A stretch of 64,000 bases of DNA from Dorea_A amylophila (GTDB lineage: Bacteria > Bacillota > Clostridia > Lachnospirales > Lachnospiraceae), in assembly GCF_025567265.1 (NCBI RefSeq), contig NZ_JAOQJW010000019.1, forward strand, positions 16,553-80,552. Reading direction: 5' to 3'. Under the pieces are notes generated by a model, which was not told where the DNA came from, ran no database searches, and saw only the letters and a program-made list of their open reading frames with translations. The position numbers and the translations under genes are program-made. Positions 1-7,724 of this stretch are shown here, one piece after another. Position 1 is the first letter of the stretch, and every line of letters begins with the position of its first letter.

Positions 1-1489
1 TCCTAGGTAGTATATTTTCTATAAATTTTTCTTGTTCATTTTCCATTTGTTCTTTTATGGCTTGCAGTATAAATGTCTTTTTTAAATAATCCAAGTCTTT
101 TTCAAAACACACTTTATTTACGCGCTCAAACTCCAACCATTTATTATCTCCTGTTGGCTGAATTATTTCTCTATTTATATCAGCAGCGTTTATCCTATTA
201 TTATTACATGCTACATATATTTCCCTTTTCTCTTCTTCTATCCCATATACCACCTGTATATTCTGAGAAATGCGCCACCAAAAGAATCTCTGCATCGGAA
301 ATTCCTTTTCTAATTCAGCAATCCATTTCTGTCGGATTCTTTTTCCGTCAGATTCTGCTTCTTTTCTATATACAACCGCATATTTCATTATATTCTGCAT
401 AAGCTCTGTATACTGAATATTTCTTATACGCAGATAATTATTTAAACACTGAATATTTGCTTTGCACAAACATTGCGGATTTTCTACTGCACATCTTATT
501 ATACTTTTTACAAATAATAATCTAATGAACAAATTAGGCATATCCCGTATATTGGTAATCATATTTCGAATCACTTTATTTTCTCCTATGATTCTTCTGA
601 ATTCTTTATCTGTTTCTTGTGCAGATAAATTTCCAAACAATTCAGCCAATAGTATATCAACATTGAGATTTGTAATTTTCTCCCATATATATTGAAAATC
701 GTTTCCTGTGTCATTCAAATTTTGAACTATCTTTTTCAAGTCATCAATTTTAATCCCATCATCTGCATGGGTAATAAAATTCATAAACCGTTCATTTGCC
801 AACACAAAAAAATTAACTTCTCTAAAATATGATTCTAATCTTATGATGTTGTCCTCTTGGATAGGTAAAAAATATACTTTTTGTTTCTTTCCCAGATATT
901 TATCCCTCAATCGTTTCATATCTGGTATCAAATTATCCATTATATTTTTTGCTTTAGCATCCGCTTCTTTATCATTTGTATGCATTTCATCTATTTTTCT
1001 ATAGTCACCTTTTCCTATATCAATGTATTCTATTAACTCTTCCAATGCCTCCACATCATCTGTTATTTCCAAATCTACTTTATATTCTTCCATTCTTTCT
1101 AAACGTTTTAAGTTATAAATAATCATCTGTGCTATTTCAAAATAGAGGAACTCCACCTCACCCAAATATAAATCTAATAATTCAGTCAATCTACATGTAT
1201 TTCCAGTAATACGCTGTTGTAAATGTTGTTGTAAGCTTTCATTGTCTGGTATTAATTTATGAAATATCTGATGCCATACTCCTTGTGAATTATTATTCTC
1301 ATTCCGACTTATATCTTTTACATCATTCAATATGTTCTTCTTTATAGCTTCTTCAACTCTTTCATCATTGAATATTTTTGCCTTTTCTTTTATAAAATCT
1401 TTTATTCGTTTATCCAATAAACCGTCTTCTATATCTGTAATGATAAACAAACCTTCTTTTTCCAATTCTTCCCTATTATTAATTCTCAT
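1..1489 (-). CDS. Unknown large protein, 3' end outside window
   Basis: An open frame of 496 codons runs on the minus strand from ATG at 1489 without a stop to the window edge, so the C-terminus is missing. The start is supported by a purine-rich RBS (AGAGGAAAGG) and an in-frame stop just upstream (TGA at 1511-1513). The protein begins MRINNREELEKEG and is rich in Lys, Glu, Ile and Asn, with no signal peptide or membrane segment seen. It looks largely helical. I recognise no catalytic motif or family. Its codon usage and very low GC fit the accessory region, and it lies downstream of a broken serine recombinase, so it may be cargo of the same element. Function unknown. Confidence 0.75.
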   Translation of the reverse strand, partial: MRINNREELEKEGLFIITDIEDGLLDKRIKDFIKEKAKIFNDERVEEAIKKNILNDVKDISRNENNNSQGVWHQIFHKLIPDNESLQQHLQQRITGNTCRLTELLDLYLGEVEFLYFEIAQMIIYNLKRLERMEEYKVDLEITDDVEALEELIEYIDIGKGDYRKIDEMHTNDKEADAKAKNIMDNLIPDMKRLRDKYLGKKQKVYFLPIQEDNIIRLESYFREVNFFVLANERFMNFITHADDGIKIDDLKKIVQNLNDTGNDFQYIWEKITNLNVDILLAELFGNLSAQETDKEFRRIIGENKVIRNMITNIRDMPNLFIRLLFVKSIIRCAVENPQCLCKANIQCLNNYLRIRNIQYTELMQNIMKYAVVYRKEAESDGKRIRQKWIAELEKEFPMQRFFWWRISQNIQVVYGIEEEKREIYVACNNNRINAADINREIIQPTGDNKWLEFERVNKVCFEKDLDYLKKTFILQAIKEQMENEQEKFIENILPR

Positions 1490-1583
1490 TCGAATGCCTT
1501 TCCTCTTATTTCACATATCTCTTTATATAGCACATCATACTCCCTTACAAATTCTTGCGCAATTACTTTGTCGCTCAAAAGGT

Positions 1584-1634
1584 ACACCTTTCGACACACT
1601 CTAAAATAATTCCCCTTCATGTGTCGAAAGGTGT
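1584..1634. repeat. Perfect 14-bp inverted repeat near recombinase
   Basis: ACACCTTTCGACAC at 1584-1597 is matched exactly by its reverse complement at 1621-1634, with a 23-bp spacer. It lies 50 bp beyond the 3' end of the serine recombinase gene. No T-run follows on either strand, so a terminator is unlikely. A recombinase crossover or regulatory site, or an element end, is a plausible reading; this is inference. Confidence 0.7.
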
Positions 1635-1684
1635 CATTTTACTTTTGGCATATCTGCCATTACCCGTCGGACCTTTTGATTCAC

Positions 1685-2291
1685 TTATCCTTCCCGTTCG
1701 TACTTCTTCACAACCCGGTAGAAGCTACTTGGCGACATCTCCAATCTTCGCATTGCTTCTTTCGCCGTAAACTTATTTTCTTTCCACTGCTGGTACACCA
1801 TCGAAAAATTATCCGGTATTTTTAACTTCGGTCTTCCCAAATGCTTACCTTTCATCTGGGCGGCTTCTATTCCCTCTCTGTCTCTGGCGTGTCGTATTTC
1901 GTTCATTCTCTGCTATACTTGCCAGGACTTCGATTAATATATTTTCCACCATTTGAATTATCCATTCCTGACCTTTCGGTACCTGTATCATTGACGTTGG
2001 CAAATCCAAGATCATCAGTCGTACATCGTGCTCCTGAAACCATCGTATTTCATTTTTTAAATCATTCTTATTTCTACTTAGTCTGTCGAGTGAGCATATG
2101 TACAATACATCACCTGCACGCAATCCCAATTGACCTTTCAATGCCTGATATCCCGGTCTTTCCAATGTTGCCCCGGATTGCTTATCTACAATAATCTGAT
2201 CTTTTTCGACATACTCCTGTAGCCTTAATATCTGACGATCCAAATGTTGTTCCTTACTACTTACCCTTGCATAACCATATGTCTTACTCAT
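1685..2291 (-). pseudogene. Serine recombinase/resolvase, frameshifted
   Basis: Small serine recombinase (resolvase/invertase family) that would cut and rejoin DNA through a 5'-phosphoserine. The first frame (2291 to 1845) starts MSKTYGYARVSS with the catalytic Ser in YARVSSKEQ, and has the DRLSRN motif and the E-helix start ASIAENER. The second frame (to 1685) holds REGIEAAQMKGKHLGRPK and the C-terminal Hin-like helix-turn-helix. The two frames join at a short GA repeat near 1875: restoring two bases (GA) rebuilds a continuous protein of about 200 residues, the usual family length. As it stands the product lacks its DNA-binding domain and should be inactive. It is last in a row recT, DUF6809-like gene, 27-residue ORF, recombinase. 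Confidence 0.85.
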
Positions 2292-2295
2292 ACTT

Positions 2296-2379
2296 TCATT
2301 CCTCGTCGCTTAAAATTTCCAGTTCACCCGTCTTCCTCCTAAAAACATAAACATGATAGCTCATGTTATTTTCTATCAT
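2296..2379 (-). CDS. 27-residue ORF coupled to upstream gene
   Basis: A small open frame MIENNMSYHVYVFRRKTGEL... of 27 codons whose ATG overlaps the TGA of the preceding gene (ATGA at 2376-2379) and which ends 5 bp before the recombinase start. The tight packing suggests translational coupling in one mRNA. No family is recognised. It could be a leader peptide that brings ribosomes to the recombinase start, or chance. Confidence 0.4.
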   Translation of the reverse strand: MIENNMSYHVYVFRRKTGELEILSDEE

Positions 2380-2693
2380 TTTATTTTGCCTCCTACTTCA
2401 TCTATTATCTGTAACTCTTTATACAATTCCATCCCATCATGAATACCCACACCATATGCAAGTCTTGAACATATATTGTTCTCTGCACATACCGAATTAA
2501 CAATTTCTTCAATATCTTTAAATGCATCCTCTGATACCTTACTCTTAACCTTATTTACAAGCTCATATGTCGCTTTCATTGCTTTTTCGTACTCTTTACT
2601 GCGTATGAGCATCTTCTCTGAAATTGTATAAAATCTCCACTCTTCGAAAATTCCGGTCAAAAATTCCAGCTTATATTTCTTCCGTCTTCTCAT
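2376..2693 (-). CDS. Small hypothetical protein, DUF6809-like
   Basis: A 105-residue protein with a basic N-terminus (MRRRKKYKLEF) and a helical core, then a C-terminal stretch (ICSRLAYGVGIHDGMELYKEL) resembling the DUF6809 family of small Firmicutes phage and mobile-element proteins. The match is from memory of the family pattern, not a search. The start ATG abuts the recT stop codon, so both are probably translated from the same transcript. Biochemical role unknown. Neighbours (RecT, recombinase) place it in a mobile-element gene set. Confidence 0.65.
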   Translation of the reverse strand: MRRRKKYKLEFLTGIFEEWRFYTISEKMLIRSKEYEKAMKATYELVNKVKSKVSEDAFKDIEEIVNSVCAENNICSRLAYGVGIHDGMELYKELQIIDEVGGKIK

Positions 2694-3509
2694 TTACGCA
2701 CATTCCTCCTGATATACGGTATCGAAAATGTTCTCGCTATTGATTTCACTCATGTCTGCTCCTATTTCATTCTTAATGGTTTCATCTGTAGATAATGCAT
2801 TTCTGAATTCAGATTTCAGTGGCGCATACTTTAATGCTTTCTTAATGATCGTCTTCAACGCCATTGATTCGTAATTGGTTCTCCACGGACTAAACGAAGA
2901 ATCAAAAGCTTTAGAATATTCTTTTGCAAAATCGTCCATAGCCGTTTTACTCATAACTTCGAATCCAAATCCTCCATTGGTCAGCTTAAATAATCCATAG
3001 AATAGTCTTATTTCTCCCCGTTCTCCTAATGTCGGTCTGTGATCCAGACACGGGTTTAGTCCCAATTCATATTCAAATTCATCATTCTCATAGACGGTAT
3101 GAGCCGTTATAATCTGCATATTCGGATTCCGATAACTAAGGTCAATCAATCCCTTATATCCCAACTGGAACTGACACTCCATCTTGCCTTTATTATTGTA
3201 TGGAATTAAAAATGCCTGTCCCAGTGGTGTATTCGGCTCTAATCCTAATTGCGCTGCATTCATCAATGCCGCTAAGAATGACATCGGAGTGCATTCATTC
3301 AGCTTCGGTGTTGTGTTCAATGCAGATAATGCCATCCTCGTAAATCGTTCCGGCGTGATCACTTCCGGCAGTGCTTTCTTGATCTGTGGTTCCATTACTT
3401 TTATCATGTCGGCAATGCTCATAGACTTTTTAAGTTTGGTTCCTGCCTTGGTATTTTCTACTTTTCTCGCTAATTCCTGTTTAATCTCGTCTGTTTTTCC
3501 TACTGTCAT
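2694..3509 (-). CDS. recT: RecT-family single-strand annealing protein
   Basis: RecT/Bet-type recombinase of 271 residues, near the usual family length. It binds single-stranded DNA and promotes annealing and strand invasion in phage-type homologous recombination. Recognisable stretches are KKALPEVITPERFTRMALSA near residue 44, the core FLAALMNAAQLGLEPNTPLGQAFLIPY, then CQFQLGYKGLIDLSYR, and the C-terminal SPWRTNYESMALKTIIKKALKYAP. A good RBS (GGAGAAG) precedes ATG at 3509. Usually recT is paired with an exonuclease (RecE or YqaJ type); none is seen here, consistent with element decay or reliance on host nucleases. A DUF932 remnant upstream supports a phage/plasmid origin. Confidence 0.95.
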   Translation of the reverse strand: MTVGKTDEIKQELARKVENTKAGTKLKKSMSIADMIKVMEPQIKKALPEVITPERFTRMALSALNTTPKLNECTPMSFLAALMNAAQLGLEPNTPLGQAFLIPYNNKGKMECQFQLGYKGLIDLSYRNPNMQIITAHTVYENDEFEYELGLNPCLDHRPTLGERGEIRLFYGLFKLTNGGFGFEVMSKTAMDDFAKEYSKAFDSSFSPWRTNYESMALKTIIKKALKYAPLKSEFRNALSTDETIKNEIGADMSEINSENIFDTVYQEECA

Positions 3510-3534
3510 TTTGCTTCTCCTTTATCCATATAAC

Positions 3535-3570
3535 AAAAAAGAGATGAGCCACTATCGACTCATCTCTTTC
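3535..3570 (-). terminator. Rho-independent terminator upstream of recT
   Basis: AAAGAGATGAG pairs with CTCATCTCTTT around a 10-base loop, and on the minus strand the stem is followed by a T-run. It ends the 51-residue ORF transcript only about 25 bp before recT, so recT is expressed by read-through or from a promoter within this short gap. Confidence 0.8.
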
Positions 3571-3585
3571 GCTACAATACAATTT

Positions 3586-3741
3586 TTATTTTATTCCCAG
3601 TGTTTTTTCTACTTCATCTGCGGATATCCATCCCTCTTCTCTCGCAGAATCTTCGCCCTTTTCTAACTCCGTCATTAATGCCAATGTCACTTTTATTTTT
3701 TCACAATCTTTCGAATCTGAAATTGTTTCCGCATTTTTCAT
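3586..3741 (-). CDS. Small acidic hypothetical protein, 51 aa
   Basis: Starts at ATG 3741 with RBS AAAGGAAG nine bases upstream and ends with TAA followed by a terminator. The product MKNAETISDSKDCEK... ends with a segment (REEGWISADEVEKTLGIK) that looks like the C-terminal helix common in RelB/Phd-type antitoxins and related small regulators. No toxin gene is adjacent, so an addiction role is not supported; it may be an orphan remnant. Coding is supported by the RBS, terminator and the amphipathic C-terminus, but the family is uncertain. Confidence 0.55.
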   Translation of the reverse strand: MKNAETISDSKDCEKIKVTLALMTELEKGEDSAREEGWISADEVEKTLGIK

Positions 3742-3854
3742 TACAAACACTTCCTTTCAATCTTCTTAGTATAACAATTTCAATCTGATTTTACGATACA
3801 AATCCCCCTGTTTATTGCACAACATTTACGCCGCCCTCACAACAAAACGTCTGC

Positions 3855-3980
3855 TTATAGACGTTCTTTTAAATCTGTCATAAATCTCCGGTTCGATGTC
3901 GGTGCTTCCTGTACCTTTGTCCCTAATCCGTGCCACGGTGTCTCTCTTACATAAAACATACTTTCTAAATTTGCTGCCAT
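3855..3980 (-). pseudogene. DUF932 (phage/plasmid-like) N-terminal stub
   Basis: An excellent RBS (AGGAGG) precedes ATG at 3980. The first 29 residues (MAANLESMFYVRETPWHGLG, then TKVQEAPTS) are the signature N-terminus of DUF932 / TIGR03299 phage/plasmid-like proteins, normally 250-400 residues. After APTS the match is lost and the frame closes at residue 41. This fits a large internal deletion. DUF932 genes usually travel with recT and relaxase-type modules, as here. A short hairpin (AACGTCT...AGACGTT) lies at the stop codon. Confidence 0.75.
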
Positions 3981-4014
3981 AATAATTCCTCCTAAATTTC
4001 ATTTTTAATTTTTC

Positions 4015-4089
4015 TTAGTTGTCTGAATCACATACTTCTTTGATAATGGTTGCCGCTAAACCTAATGCTGCTAATAAAATCTTGTCCAT
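4015..4089 (-). CDS. 24-residue hydrophobic peptide
   Basis: A small ORF (MDKILLAALGLAATIIKEVC, then DSDN) with RBS GGGAG upstream of ATG 4089, directly 5' of the DUF932 stub (34 bp apart). It has one hydrophobic helix and an acidic tail. It may be a small membrane peptide or a leader peptide of the DUF932 transcript. No family recognised. Confidence 0.4.
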   Translation of the reverse strand: MDKILLAALGLAATIIKEVCDSDN

Positions 4090-4115
4090 ATTTTACTCAC
4101 TCCCTTCTGGATTTT

Positions 4116-4155
4116 TGTATAAAATAAGACAGAACCCGTTATGGATTCTGCCTTG
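4116..4155 (-). terminator. Terminator after YARHG gene
   Basis: Stem AAGGCAGAATCC / GGGTTCTGTCTT with a short loop, followed by a T-rich stretch on the minus strand. It sits about 90 bp beyond the stop of the 4244-5584 gene. Confidence 0.65.
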
Positions 4156-4243
4156 GTTTAATTGTTTATCATTATTATAATATACAATTGAAATTATTGA
4201 CTTTTACTTTATAATATCAATCATGCATATCTCAAATGCCGTA

Positions 4244-5584
4244 TTAAGATACCCAATATTTTTCATTTACATATGTTGCATTATCTGTTATTTCATCTAT
4301 AACATTCCAGCCTGACGGTATTGATCTTGTAATTGTAAAAGATTCTGCATCATCCCAAATTAACGTAAATATCAATCCCTCACCATAATCAATGGTTACT
4401 GTTCGGCTGTCTTTTATTGTTCCTTTCATTCCACCGCCTACGCCTCCAAGTATTCCCGGATTTTCCTGAGTACCCATTGCAAAATATATGCTATCTCCTT
4501 CTTTCCACACATCTATAAGACCGGATTCAGCATCACTTCCACATTGATATGCTCCTTCCATTCCGATAAATGAATTTACACTGTCTGAATTATTCGTCTC
4601 CTGACCATCTGTTGAATCTGATGTTCCATTCACTTCATCTTCAACTTTTTTAATTAATTCAACATTTTTCTTTTCAAATGAATTAAGTTCATCTTCTTTG
4701 AACTGATCTGCCGATACTCTTTCTCTATACCAATATTTATTTTCAAAGTATTGTTTCAGATTTTCATCGGTAAAGATATATCCATGCCTTGCATAAATTT
4801 CATTTCTTCCAATATTCATTTCATCAACATCAACTTTTCGTATTTCATCTTCTGATAAATACTTATTGGCACTATCTGGGAAAACAAATTCTTTCGCTAT
4901 GTCTTCTTTAAGTTTTTTTACATCTTTTTCCGTAAGTGCTAGATAAGAAAGTTGCACAACTTTATCTGTATCCACATTGCAGAAACATACAACCTGTTCC
5001 TTCTTTTCATAATTTATAGCATATAATCCTTCAGCAGAAGGTGTCGTTTCTGGATATGCATCTTTTAATTTTTTCTCGGCTTCTTCTTTCGACATTCCTA
5101 GTTTTACACCATGAAATGATGGAGATGTTTTCTCATCTCCCCCTATATGAATAAGTTTAACTTTTCCCTTTTTCATTGATATGTTTATAGCAAGATCCGA
5201 TGTTACATATTCATCTTTTTCCACCTTAGGTATACCAATTTTTTTTATTTCATCTTCAGATTTCCCGATTAAATCTTCAAAATCTTGATTAGAAAAATCT
5301 TTAATTTCTTTTGTCTTTTTTTTCTTTTTACTTACTGATGTTGTCTTCTGTTGCGTATTTTTTTGTTTATTGGTATTAACACCATACGTAACACCAACAC
5401 TTACAACAACTATAACACCTATTATTGCTCCAACAATAATTTTCTTTTTATTTTTCTTATTATTCTTTTTTTCTTGCTGATTTACCTGTTCATGCTTTAC
5501 ATTATTTCTTACTATTTCTTTTCCACAATTAGGACATATTTTCCACTCGTCCTTTACTTCTGCGCCACAATTTCTACAAAACAT
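4244..5584 (-). CDS. Zinc-ribbon membrane protein with YARHG domain
   Basis: 446 residues. The N-terminus is a zinc ribbon (CRNCGAEVKDEWKICPNCGK, residues 3-22), then a Lys-rich linker, one transmembrane helix (about 49-70), and a large extracellular part. Residues about 253-313 hold a YARHG domain (GRNEIYARHGYIF followed by YFENKYWY), a motif of extracellular Firmicutes and Bacteroidetes proteins thought to act at the cell wall. The C-terminus resembles a small beta-rich domain with no clear family. It is the first of four consecutive proteins that start with Cys-rich ribbons. Probably a membrane-anchored surface or stress protein; precise role unknown. RBS is weak (GGCTGGGTG). Confidence 0.85.
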   Translation of the reverse strand: MFCRNCGAEVKDEWKICPNCGKEIVRNNVKHEQVNQQEKKNNKKNKKKIIVGAIIGVIVVVSVGVTYGVNTNKQKNTQQKTTSVSKKKKKTKEIKDFSNQDFEDLIGKSEDEIKKIGIPKVEKDEYVTSDLAINISMKKGKVKLIHIGGDEKTSPSFHGVKLGMSKEEAEKKLKDAYPETTPSAEGLYAINYEKKEQVVCFCNVDTDKVVQLSYLALTEKDVKKLKEDIAKEFVFPDSANKYLSEDEIRKVDVDEMNIGRNEIYARHGYIFTDENLKQYFENKYWYRERVSADQFKEDELNSFEKKNVELIKKVEDEVNGTSDSTDGQETNNSDSVNSFIGMEGAYQCGSDAESGLIDVWKEGDSIYFAMGTQENPGILGGVGGGMKGTIKDSRTVTIDYGEGLIFTLIWDDAESFTITRSIPSGWNVIDEITDNATYVNEKYWVS

Positions 5585-5773
5585 TTTTCACCCAGCCTTT
5601 CTATTTTTAATTTCAATATTTCATAAATAAAGAAGACTTTCTATACTATTCCGATAGAACTTATTTTTCGATCAATTTTCTCAAATAAATCTAATTTCTA
5701 GTACAGAAAGCCTTTATACACTAGAATTGAAATCTTTTGATTCTGATTTCGTTTTACTTCACATCAATAGAGT

Positions 5774-6526
5774 TTATTGACTTTTACTTTTCACGTCATT
5801 ATAAGAAACAGAACTTACATCCCCTAACGATAAACCATTTTCCTGTAAATTCTGTTCAAATTTATCCAGATCATCATTAAAAATGTCTTCAATTAATCCA
5901 GTTTCTCGAAGTTTCTGGTCAAATTCTTTTGTTGGATTTCGCCTTTCCCCATCAATCATTAACGTAAATTCATCATCATCTACTGAATAATTTATTATTG
6001 TCAATTCTCCGCTTGGGGTTTCATAATCCAAATATATCCTAAAATCATTATCACTAAAATCATATGTAAAAGTTCCATCATTCTCTATATCACTTCCACC
6101 TAATGCAGATGCAACATAATACCCTGCATCTGCATCATAAAAACTAACAAATTCATTTTCTTCAACATATTTTATCTCCCACATATGTTTGTAATTAAAT
6201 GAATAACTGTCATCTGATTTTATTTCATCTGTGAATTGACACAGCGTATTTATTGTATTTTGTGCTTCTTTATTCGCTTTCATTAATCTAACCGCCACAA
6301 AAACGCCCAAAACTACCACTACTGCAATCACAATTATAAATATTCTTTTCTTTTTCGATTTTGTTTTCTGCCCCTTAGTTGTTATATTATTTGCATAGTC
6401 GTAGCTACTTCCTGATGCGTTCTGATTATTTGTCATTTCATTTTCTTCACTCTTGACATTCTTCCCACAATTCGGGCAAAATTTTTCAGATCCTTTAATC
6501 TCTTTTCCACAATATTTACAAAACAC
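5774..6526 (-). CDS. Zinc-ribbon single-pass membrane protein
   Basis: 250 residues. Zinc ribbon at the N-terminus (CKYCGKEIKGSEKFCPNCGK), a polar linker rich in Asn and Ser, one transmembrane helix (about 62-83, IFIIVIAVVVVLGVFVAV), then about 165 extracytoplasmic acidic residues with no recognised domain. Layout matches the neighbouring 446-residue protein, so the two are likely paralogous in the N-terminal half with different sensor or effector domains outside. RBS GGAAGAGGTGGGAAAG lies just before ATG 6526. No function can be assigned. Confidence 0.8.
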   Translation of the reverse strand: MFCKYCGKEIKGSEKFCPNCGKNVKSEENEMTNNQNASGSSYDYANNITTKGQKTKSKKKRIFIIVIAVVVVLGVFVAVRLMKANKEAQNTINTLCQFTDEIKSDDSYSFNYKHMWEIKYVEENEFVSFYDADAGYYVASALGGSDIENDGTFTYDFSDNDFRIYLDYETPSGELTIINYSVDDDEFTLMIDGERRNPTKEFDQKLRETGLIEDIFNDDLDKFEQNLQENGLSLGDVSSVSYNDVKSKSQ

Positions 6527-6572
6527 TTTCCCACCTCTTCCTATTTTTACTACTCATATTTTATTTTCACCA

Positions 6573-7145
6573 TCAATTCAAAGTAGCATTTCCATCCGAA
6601 TCCAAAACTAATGTTGCTCCATTTACATCACAATCTTTAAAACTTAAACCATAGTACTCATATTGTGCGCCATCCATATCTCGAATAGCAAAATCCCAAT
6701 CCAGATCATTTGCTGTAATTGTAAAAGTCACATTCATTGAATTGCCATTATATAAGATATTATCTCCCAAAACATCTTCTTCCCAATCATCTGTATCCGT
6801 CTCAGAAGCATACAATTCATATATATCTATTCCCGTGTGATTTACAACTGCACCAGTTCTCGCTTGTATTTCTTTATAAAATGTAAATTTTTCTATTCTA
6901 TGCGCGTCAGCTTCCATGCTCTTTCTTGCTTCATATTGATTAAAACGCTTTCCACATGTATTACATATCCAATATTCATGTGTCTTACTATGTACTCCCG
7001 TTCCACAAGCTCCACAAAGAATTCCTATCGGTCCTAATAATATAGATCCGCAGCAAGCATTGCTAAAGCTAAATGATTTCCCATGAGTTTCAGTTGTCGC
7101 AATAAATTGACAATTCTCACTTCCACAATTTGGACATTTCATCAA
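6573..7145 (-). CDS. Cys-rich zinc-binding protein, soluble
   Basis: 190 residues. An N-terminal pair of Cys motifs (CPNCGSENC at 4-12) and a second pair (CGACGTG, then CNTCGKRF) flank a glycine-rich hydrophobic hairpin (SILLGPIGILCGACG), a pattern seen in small double-zinc-ribbon proteins. The C-terminal 100 residues are acidic and beta-rich (NVTFTITANDLDWDFAIRDM), unassigned. Its start overlaps the 3' end of the DUF2085 gene by 29 bp, so the two are co-transcribed from the promoter at 7539-7567. Confidence 0.8.
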   Translation of the reverse strand: MMKCPNCGSENCQFIATTETHGKSFSFSNACCGSILLGPIGILCGACGTGVHSKTHEYWICNTCGKRFNQYEARKSMEADAHRIEKFTFYKEIQARTGAVVNHTGIDIYELYASETDTDDWEEDVLGDNILYNGNSMNVTFTITANDLDWDFAIRDMDGAQYEYYGLSFKDCDVNGATLVLDSDGNATLN

Positions 7146-7491
7146 TCGTTCCCCCTATTAATAATTTCATTGCCGGTATTTCCAAAACCATAATACCTAT
7201 GCCACACAAAATTCCTGTTATTAATCTAAGCCTTTGATTCGACATTCTCCATTTCAAATACTGACTTCCACCATCAATCACTAAAGGTATACATAATAAA
7301 ATTGCAATTTCCCAGTTTATGATTTTTAAAAAGTAAATCAATATCCCCATCAAATATCCAATTACAAGCCCCGTGCATCTTGCACATAACGGAAACTGAT
7401 AACCTTTGTAAAAAAAGCTTCTCTCCGGCATTTGATGGCAACCCAATCTGGCTCCTATATTCATAAGTTTTATCCATATTTTCAGTTTCAT
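7117..7491 (-). CDS. DUF2085 integral membrane protein
   Basis: 124 residues with the DUF2085 signature: GCHQMPERSFFYKGYQFPLC followed by ARCTGLVIGY, where Cys/His residues lie at the membrane edge, and three predicted membrane helices (about 41-57, 62-74, 89-107). The biochemical role of DUF2085 is not established. It is the first gene after a promoter-operator cassette duplicated upstream of the 7725-8921 gene, and it overlaps the next zinc-binding gene. Start ATG at 7491 is preceded by GATGAAAACTGAAAA, a weak RBS. Confidence 0.85.
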   Translation of the reverse strand: MKLKIWIKLMNIGARLGCHQMPERSFFYKGYQFPLCARCTGLVIGYLMGILIYFLKIINWEIAILLCIPLVIDGGSQYLKWRMSNQRLRLITGILCGIGIMVLEIPAMKLLIGGTIDEMSKLWK

Positions 7492-7538
7492 TTTTCAGTT
7501 TTCATCTTTTCATCATATTCATACATACTATAGTAAAA

Positions 7539-7593
7539 ATTATACGACAATGAATGGTATTTTATAACGTGTTATCGAATATTATTAACGATA
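7539..7593 (-). promoter_or_regulatory. Promoter with TATCG-N11-CGATA operator (copy 1)
   Basis: Minus-strand -10 TATAAT (7539-7544), 17-bp spacer, -35 TTATAA (7562-7567), and directly upstream an inverted repeat TATCG-N11-CGATA (7573-7593). The operator and -10 region are copied nearly exactly upstream of the 7725-8921 gene, implying common control of the two transcription units. Confidence 0.8.
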
Positions 7594-7671
7594 TATTCCA
7601 TTAGTCTATTTTAACTTTATCTCATTTCTCGTAGTACACATATCTTTTTACGTGAAAATTAAGACAGAATC

Positions 7672-7702
7672 CGTAAAGGATTCTTTCTTAATCACAATAT
7701 CA
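7672..7702 (-). terminator. Terminator after zinc-ribbon repeat gene
   Basis: Stem AAGAAAGAATCC / GGATTCTGTCTT with loop TTTAC, then T-rich sequence on the minus strand, shortly after the 7725 stop. Very similar in sequence to the terminator at 4116-4155. Confidence 0.7.
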
Positions 7703-7724
7703 AAATTACATACTTATTCAAAAA

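Noticed and set aside
1511..1620. 36-codon frame ending just before the left-edge gene
   Set aside because: It has no RBS and overlaps the inverted repeat; coding is not supported.
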